From the NCBI GenBank assembly GCA_035591015.1, contig JAXIUW010058896.1, forward strand, positions 1-14,548: 14,548 bases of DNA, in the 5' to 3' direction. Under the pieces are notes generated by a model. The model did no database searches. It was not told the DNA's origin and worked only from the letters and a program-made list of their open reading frames with translations. Made by a program: the position numbers and the translations under genes. Source of the stretch: Cephalothrix simula. Taxonomy: Eukaryota > Nemertea > Palaeonemertea > Archinemertea > Cephalotrichidae. Of this stretch, positions 10,901-14,548 are shown in pieces. Within the stretch, counting starts at the first letter, position 1. Every line of letters begins with the position of its first letter.

Positions 10901-13369
10901 CTCCTCATTGTCTTCTGGGATATAGGCCGGATTGCTGTAATACATTGGTGGATCATCTTTATTTGGACCATCCATCTGTGCGTGCAAGATAGACATGTTT
11001 CAATGGAAAAGTTATCTATGTACGATGAACTGATATGTCTATAAAAATGCACTAATATGAATAGGGATTTTTTTATAACTGTGTTATAACTGTTATAAAA
11101 AGAGTAAATTACTCCAAACTACAGAACAACAATTAAATTTTAAATACTATATATTCGGCAAATTTAGAAATTGTAACAAGCAACCGAATAGACAAATTGT
11201 TTTAGGGTCATGCAATAGAAACAGGCTTGTCATTTTTATATTTTATCCTAAGTGAAATCATATGTTATGGTATGATTTATTTAATAATGTTTAGTGTACC
11301 ATTTATTTAACAATGTAGTATTGTAAAACAAAATTATAAGGTTAATTCTAAAAAGAAATTAATTAAAATTTTATTTTGTGAGAAATTAGAAATCATAAAA
11401 TAATTGTTTATATTTTGACAGCTACATGGAAAACACATGTATAAGGCTTGTTAATGCAAACGAAAATAGATAAATATAATTGAAAAAAAAAACAATATTT
11501 TCAAAAATGTAAACAATACTCATATCATAAACATTTAGAATGACATTGTATCTACAAGCAGGTTGAAAAAAGCATAGCTTGCACTGTTTAGGTTATGAAC
11601 TACATTACAAAAAAGACAGTTATAGCACTAATTACAAGCGGGGTGCATGTCAGCAGAGTTTTTGACATCAAATATCTAAAAGCGCACTATTGAAATCTAA
11701 TGGCTTAGCAATAACTAAATAAGGATCAGTTTAAACTTGACAACTCAATGGTGGAAAATACATTCAGAATGGTAGGAATGTAGCTAGGGCACATTAAAAG
11801 TTGTGGTATTCATATGTAAAAATGATTATTACTAGAGGAAATCTGATCCCAATAGTTCTACTTTATCAAACTAAATGTAATTGGTGCATCTAAAAGTGAT
11901 TTAAAATTAAGTCAATAAAATTTTGGCTTTATGTCATGAAGAGGCTGATTTTATCGGCTTTAAGAATGATTTTCTTCAGTTTGACACTTAAGAATTTGTT
12001 AAATAAATTAGAGCATGGGTATATTTTTTTGATGCCTCCCAACAGCTTCTTAGAATAAACATTAAAAGCCAAAACTTCTACTTCTAATTTTCAAAGCATG
12101 TAACAATCAGTGGTTGGATAGGGTATATAACCAACAAATTTTCTGTGAAGCAGTTGCCCTGTAATATGTCAAACTGATGCTGGGTGCAACAAAGCAACAT
12201 TAGTGTATTTTTTAATTTTCTTAACTTATGCTACATTAAATATCTTGAATAATTTTCATTTTCTAATTACATTCTATACTATAATTGCTAAGCCTTGTTG
12301 AGCATTGAAATTACCTCATTTATTCGGTCCCAAATTTTGCCATATAACTGTAAATAATATTTGGAAGGATGTAAAGATTTATTTATTCCTATTGTGCAAA
12401 TAGACCTGTCTTTTAGTAACTCAATATCATTTCCCAACTAAAGCCTAATTTTCCCAGATATGCAAAATGCCTTTGTGATTAATAATATTCTTCTTTTTTG
12501 TAACTAATTACGTTAGTTGCTAGAAAACAGACCTTTTAGTAATAAAACATATTCTTAAATGATATATGGCAGAGAATGAAATAAAAAAAAATTCAAAATT
12601 TTTCACTTTTCCTTTGGAATATACGTGATCTATGAAAATATTCTAGCAACTGAATAAAATAACTAAGTACATGTTGCATAAAAGGGTAAACATTTGTGTT
12701 TATTGTATGATTATGAGATAAGCTTATGCCCTCAGAAGTGCAGGAAATATTGATTACATGTCTATATTAATTTAATATAATCGAAACTTTAATTTTAACC
12801 TTAATTTAAAAAATAAACTTCAGTTCACTGGTGGTTGTAGCCAAAAATTAAAATGAAATAATGAAATAATAATTGTAAAGTTATATTTCGAGTTTCTTAT
12901 ATTTAAAAGAGTTTTGTTTTTTTTATTTAAGATTTTCTTACAGTGATAAAATCATTATATTATATCTGTGAGTGAATTGAAGTTCTGCAATTCACAGGAT
13001 CACAATACTGGATAAGAAGCAATAGGCCACGTTACAGATTTTACCACATTATTTTTTAAAATAACAACACAACTTAGATCTTACCTGTGCACTCAGGCTT
13101 TCTCCAGCCATATTATTTTTCTTTCTGCTATCATTGTGAAGGAAGCTGTAACAAATTGTGTTTTCATATAATGGAACACCACGATTATTATGCAATGAAA
13201 ATACGCTTTTTAAAAAATGTTGAAAAAATGAGTGTAGTTGCATTGCATAAATTAGTTGCTGAGTTTGAATAAAGCATACAAACCCTTGATCAAGTGGATC
13301 ATTCTGTGGCTCAGTGGGTGTTACTGGTTTAACTGCACCCATTAGACGTCTCAATAAAGAAGGAGGACG
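4071..13369 (-). CDS. Cav2-type voltage-gated calcium channel alpha-1 subunit, 3' part of gene (C-terminal tail), multi-exon
   Basis: Joining eight minus-strand exons at GT/AG boundaries gives one uninterrupted frame of about 517 residues ending at a TAG at 4071-4073. The product is the distal cytoplasmic tail of a presynaptic calcium channel, the pore-forming subunit that admits Ca2+ to trigger transmitter release. Family assignment rests on the last exon: an RRLPPTP proline motif like the RIM-BP SH3 site of Cav2 tails, and a C terminus ending SDSEDEDWC, very close to the SDDDWC end of vertebrate Cav2.1. The first exon in the window (RPPSLLRRLMG) would follow the post-IQ segment, which in vertebrates reads MFQR. 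Membrane domains, EF-hand and IQ helix are absent and should lie beyond the right edge. Intermediate exons are called from splice sites and frame continuity; I do not recall direct homologues for each. The 5' end and promoter are outside the window. Confidence 0.88.
4074..4088 (-). other. C-terminal PDZ ligand (DEDWC-stop)
   Basis: The last five codons before the stop encode D-E-D-W-C. Vertebrate Cav2.1 ends DDDWC and Cav2.2 ends DHWC; the terminal acidic/WC sequence is the known docking site for Mint1 and RIM PDZ domains. This is the single strongest family marker in the window. An acidic serine cluster (SDSED) precedes it. Confidence 0.88.
4629..4649 (-). other. RIM-BP-type SH3-binding motif (RRLPPTP)
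   Basis: The coding segment reads RRLPPTP, flanked by KRPP before and NKPSS after. Vertebrate Cav2.1 and Cav2.2 tails contain RQLPQTP at the corresponding region, the documented ligand of RIM-binding-protein SH3 domains. The spacing of basic residues, leucine, proline and TP matches that pattern. Binding in this organism is inferred from motif conservation. Confidence 0.8.
5077..6552. mobile_element. 1,476-bp non-autonomous DNA transposon with 17-bp TIRs, TA target duplication
   Basis: The left end TGGGGCTATTTTGGACA (5077-5093) and the right end TGTCCCAAATAGCCCCA (6536-6552) are inverted copies matching at 16 of 17 positions. Both are flanked by TA (5075-5076 and 6553-6554), the target duplication typical of Tc1/mariner/pogo-type elements. 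A second GGGACA lies just inside the left end (5106-5111). No intact transposase is visible: plus-strand frames of about 80 codons near 5145-5521 resemble no transposase I know, and a minus-strand open stretch of roughly 45 codons around 5950-6090 is unrecognised. The element sits in the last Cav2 intron. Family placement beyond TA-inserting is not secure. Confidence 0.72.
6974..7012 (-). CDS. Candidate 39-nt cassette exon of Cav2 tail (exon H)
   Basis: On the minus strand a T-rich tract and CAACTCCAG acceptor precede 39 nt that are open in the channel frame (phase 1 in, phase 1 out), followed by CAAG|GTTTTT. Inserted between exons G and I it would add about 13 acidic/charged residues, DVEQDEIERRDDQ, and the frame continues into GQDDLN. 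The acceptor is convincing, the donor is weak, and no homologue is known to me. It could be a chance open stretch. I list it because frame, phase and composition all agree. Confidence 0.35.
7740..7977 (-). CDS. Cav2 tail exon G (Pro/Ser-rich region plus conserved-looking helix)
   Basis: The exon starts in phase 0 after AATTCCAG with CAACAACAG (QQQ) and runs 77 codons plus one base. The first 50 residues are Pro/Ser/Gln-rich with repeated TP, SP and PSR motifs (for example SGTPVTPLRTPISPSY, QRSPSRE), which are potential proline-directed kinase sites. Residues 51-77 change to an alpha-helical, probably amphipathic stretch beginning LGFSAAVSNICDQAHEIALQ. Two donors 6 nt apart (7746|GTAAAG and 7740|GTACAG) preserve the frame and differ by two residues, Gly-Lys; both have A at +5, so the choice is unclear. 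The coordinates given use the distal donor. The acceptor also has a second AG after CAACAACAG, which would drop the three glutamines. Confidence 0.82.
8113..8211 (-). CDS. Cav2 tail exon F, tryptophan-rich
   Basis: A 99-nt exon, phase 0 to phase 0, follows a TGATTTCAG acceptor and ends at ACG|GTAAAA. It encodes 33 residues starting DDLVIRVEWIENLWDRFWTF and ending in IPDNAST. Three tryptophans and two phenylalanines are spaced within about 12 residues, giving an amphipathic, helix-like pattern. That is unusual for a Cav2 distal tail and suggests a protein-docking or ordered segment. The coding nature is supported by open frame, splice sites and phase. Its partner is unknown to me. Confidence 0.75.
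8673..8747 (-). CDS. Cav2 tail exon E
   Basis: A 75-nt symmetric phase-0 exon lies between a CTTTTTAG acceptor and a textbook donor, TCT|GTAAGT. It encodes 25 residues from AKTTGLGNMLNIASDV to the final DTVS. Unlike the surrounding disordered sequence it alternates hydrophobic residues (LGNMLNIA, VKVVNVDTV), which suggests a small folded or partner-binding element. I do not recognise a named domain. It is 348 nt from exon D and 461 nt from exon F. Confidence 0.72.
9096..9140 (-). CDS. Cav2 tail exon D (45-nt microexon)
   Basis: This very small exon is recognised from a strong acceptor (TAACTTACAG|G) and a near-perfect donor (AGA|GTAAGTA). It encodes exactly 15 residues, GIEMKDVTGSSSSNR, in phase 0 on both sides. 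Its size and symmetric phase make it a plausible neuronal microexon that can be included or skipped without shifting the frame. The run of four serines before an arginine suggests a flexible, phosphorylatable linker. Plus-strand open frames that overlap this stretch show no protein-like character. Confidence 0.65.
9559..9964. mobile_element. Fold-back / MITE-like element, about 406 bp
   Basis: Long imperfect inverted arms (about 9559-9699 and 9842-9964) surround an AT-rich centre of about 140 bp. Blocks that match in inverted orientation are AGCAAGAACTGC at the tips (9559-9570 / 9953-9964), GCAAATCATGTTGC (9614-9627 / 9898-9911), AAGAGATTTTTT (9635-9646 / 9879-9890), and a 25-nt block with one mismatch (9673-9697 / 9843-9867). 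There is no coding capacity. The arms differ in length and diverge between blocks, so the insertion is not recent. Exact outer ends and target duplication are uncertain. It lies in the intron between Cav2 exons C and D. Confidence 0.8.
10901..10975 (-). CDS. Cav2 tail exon C
   Basis: A 75-nt exon, phase 0 at both ends, lies between the acceptor TTGCACGCACAG and the donor GAG|GTATAC. It encodes 25 residues starting MDGPNKDDPPMYYSNPAY and ending in an acidic PEDNEE stretch. The tyrosines (MYYSNPAY) followed by acidic residues look like possible phosphorylation or short linear interaction sites, but this is inference. If the donor were skipped the frame would run only five more codons to a stop, giving a short truncated tail. 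The starting ATG is internal to the channel frame and need not be a translation start. Confidence 0.68.
10976..13084 (-). other. Intron between Cav2 exons B and C (about 2.1 kb)
   Basis: AT-rich sequence with frequent stops in all frames. The minus-strand donor GTAAG at 13080-13084 and the acceptor ending CACGCACAG at 10976-10977 define it, and both flanking exons are phase 0. I looked for intervening exons and found no stretch with both splice sites and an open frame that would fit the channel. Additional cassette exons cannot be excluded. Confidence 0.6.
13085..13145 (-). CDS. Cav2 tail exon B
   Basis: This 61-nt exon is bounded by a TTTGTTACAG acceptor and a consensus donor, CACAG|GTAAG. 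Together with the split glycine codon from exon A it reads G-FLHNDSRKKNNMAGESLSAQ, a polar, low-complexity segment with a basic RKK cluster. It ends in phase 0. The 138-nt intron separating it from exon A is free of stops in the same frame, so the two exons may sometimes be translated as one block (see findings). Function within the tail is not recognisable. Confidence 0.65.
13284..13369 (-). CDS. Cav2 tail exon A (first exon visible in window)
   Basis: This 86-nt exon follows a TTCATTGCAG acceptor. It starts in phase 0 and ends in phase 2 at CAAGG|GTTTGT. It encodes 28 residues beginning RPPSLLRRLMGAVKP and ending NDPLDQ. The basic RRLMGAVK stretch followed by proline/threonine residues resembles a linker just after the channel IQ region, and the expected upstream join (…Q|RPPS) matches the MFQR context of vertebrate Cav2. 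The donor is weak (T at +3). A stronger-looking GTATGC lies 6 nt further downstream, but it would put the next exon's best acceptor out of frame, so I kept the weaker site. The exon's codons are clearly less AT-rich than the flanking intron. Confidence 0.75.
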
Positions 13370-14548
13370 CTGCAATGAACCAATTAGTTTGAATTAGATC
13401 TATTAACATGAATCAAGAAGGGATAAAAATAAATTTCATTCAAATAATTTCATTTCTAAAAGTTGAGAAAAGTTGGTCTTTCAACTGTACTACAACAATG
13501 AGATAAAAAAGACAGTCATGCTCAAAATGTGCGTTTTAGATATCATTTCGAGTATTAAGAAAGCTGTTCTACCATTAATCTATGCCTATTAGGCAAGATA
13601 AGGAATTGCATTTGCAACTATCACACAGTATATATCTAAAAGCTTCAAGAGTATATCAAAAATATCTAAAAAAAACACTAAAACATTTTAAGTAAAATAA
13701 CAATAATTAAATTTAAGCTTTACAAATTTGTGAAATGGCATCCTTAAGTACCTACATGTAGGTTTAATGAGGAAAAACAATTTAAGAAATGATGTGCTTA
13801 AACCTAAGGTTGAAAGCATAATGAGCAGTTAAAACTAGTGTTGAACAAATAGAATTGCATTTGCATCATTAAGTTTCAGGAAGCATAATTCAAAGTCTGA
13901 TATAACTAATGTATAAATAAGAAAAATTTAATTATTAAGTTGAGGTATATTCCATAATCAACAGCCATTTTTGCTATTAATTGTCAAATTCTTGTTGATC
14001 GTTTGTGCTTCTTGAGCAAATCAGAAAGTAAACATTAGAACTGCCTGGGTTTTATTTTTGTCTGAATTAGACTAACATGGTAATGTTTACTATCTGATTT
14101 TTATCAAAAAGTAGTAAAAATCTCAGAAGCTGTGCCTTTTATAAGCTTAAAATTAAAAAAACAAGAAAGAACCTGAATATAGGTAGCTAACAAGATTATC
14201 TTATAGATCTATGCAAATATCATTATATCTATACAAAGAGAAAGGAACAATTAACACTGTGCTAGGTCAATATGTACAAATAAAACATGATTGCTAATAA
14301 AAATATTAGCATCATGACACTCACATACAAAAACTTGTCTCATTTAATTATATTTGATTTTTTTAAACCCCGAACAGAAACTATTCTTGGAACTTTATCC
14401 TTTAAAATTTAAAGTTTGGATCAAAATTTTTCAAAGTGAGCTGCTTGTATTTAATATTTACCTAATTCCCGTTAATAATTTGATGGTTTATTTGAAATAA
14501 TATCTTTAGAACTTTATTTTGTCAGGATGACTTTGAAAACATAGGCAA
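13370..14548 (-). other. Intron upstream of Cav2 exon A, running off the window
   Basis: The stretch is AT-rich with no open frame of coding character on either strand. On the minus strand it ends in the TTCATTGCAG acceptor of exon A. The preceding exon, expected to carry the end of the IQ region, is not visible before the window ends. A 14-bp word GAATTGCATTTGCA occurs twice, near 13604 and 13853, and I attach no meaning to it. Confidence 0.55.

Noticed and set aside
10406-11052. Three minus-strand frames of 66-88 codons near exon C
   Set aside because: Wrong frame for the channel, hydrophobic AT-rich composition, and one is merely a shadow overlapping exon C.
10061-12045. Repeated TTTTGATGCCTCCC word at about 10064 and 12027
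   Set aside because: Match does not extend convincingly; probably an old repeat fragment or chance.
13087-13272. Plus-strand 61-codon frame
   Set aside because: Antisense to exon B and the short intron; no recognisable protein features.

Overview
The window looks like nuclear DNA from an invertebrate animal. It is very AT-rich, most of it is non-coding, and the only convincing coding sequence lies in short minus-strand exons bounded by GT/AG splice sites. Frequent ACATGTA motifs and the form of the encoded protein fit a mollusc, perhaps a bivalve. That species assignment is inference.

The gene is the 3' end of a voltage-gated calcium channel alpha-1 subunit of the Cav2 (N/P/Q-type, presynaptic) family. 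Read on the minus strand, I place eight exons: 13284-13369, 13085-13145, 10901-10975, 9096-9140, 8673-8747, 8113-8211, about 7740/7746-7977, and the last coding exon 4071-4951. A further 39-nt cassette exon is possible at 6974-7012. All junctions keep one open frame and give about 517 residues (up to about 532 with the optional pieces) of the cytoplasmic C-terminal tail. The pore, EF-hand and IQ regions would lie beyond the right edge of the window. The last exon carries the two short motifs that identify the family: a proline-rich SH3 ligand of the RIM-BP type (RRLPPTP) and the C-terminal PDZ ligand ending DEDWC. Together these tether Cav2 channels at the presynaptic active zone.

Two mobile-element relics sit in the introns. 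A 1,476-bp element at 5077-6552 has 17-bp terminal inverted repeats flanked by TA, and lies in the last intron. A roughly 406-bp fold-back, MITE-like element lies at 9559-9964. Left of the gene, about 1-3076 shows no gene that I can support. A possible polyadenylation signal sits about 1 kb past the stop codon. The right end, 13370-14548, appears to be intron.

The window contains no prokaryotic-type operon, CRISPR array, RNA gene or new defence system that I can see. The points worth a second look concern splicing of the Cav2 tail: a stop-free intron in frame with both neighbouring exons, four consecutive symmetric phase-0 mini-exons, tandem donors, a candidate cassette exon, and a tryptophan-rich island in an otherwise disordered tail.
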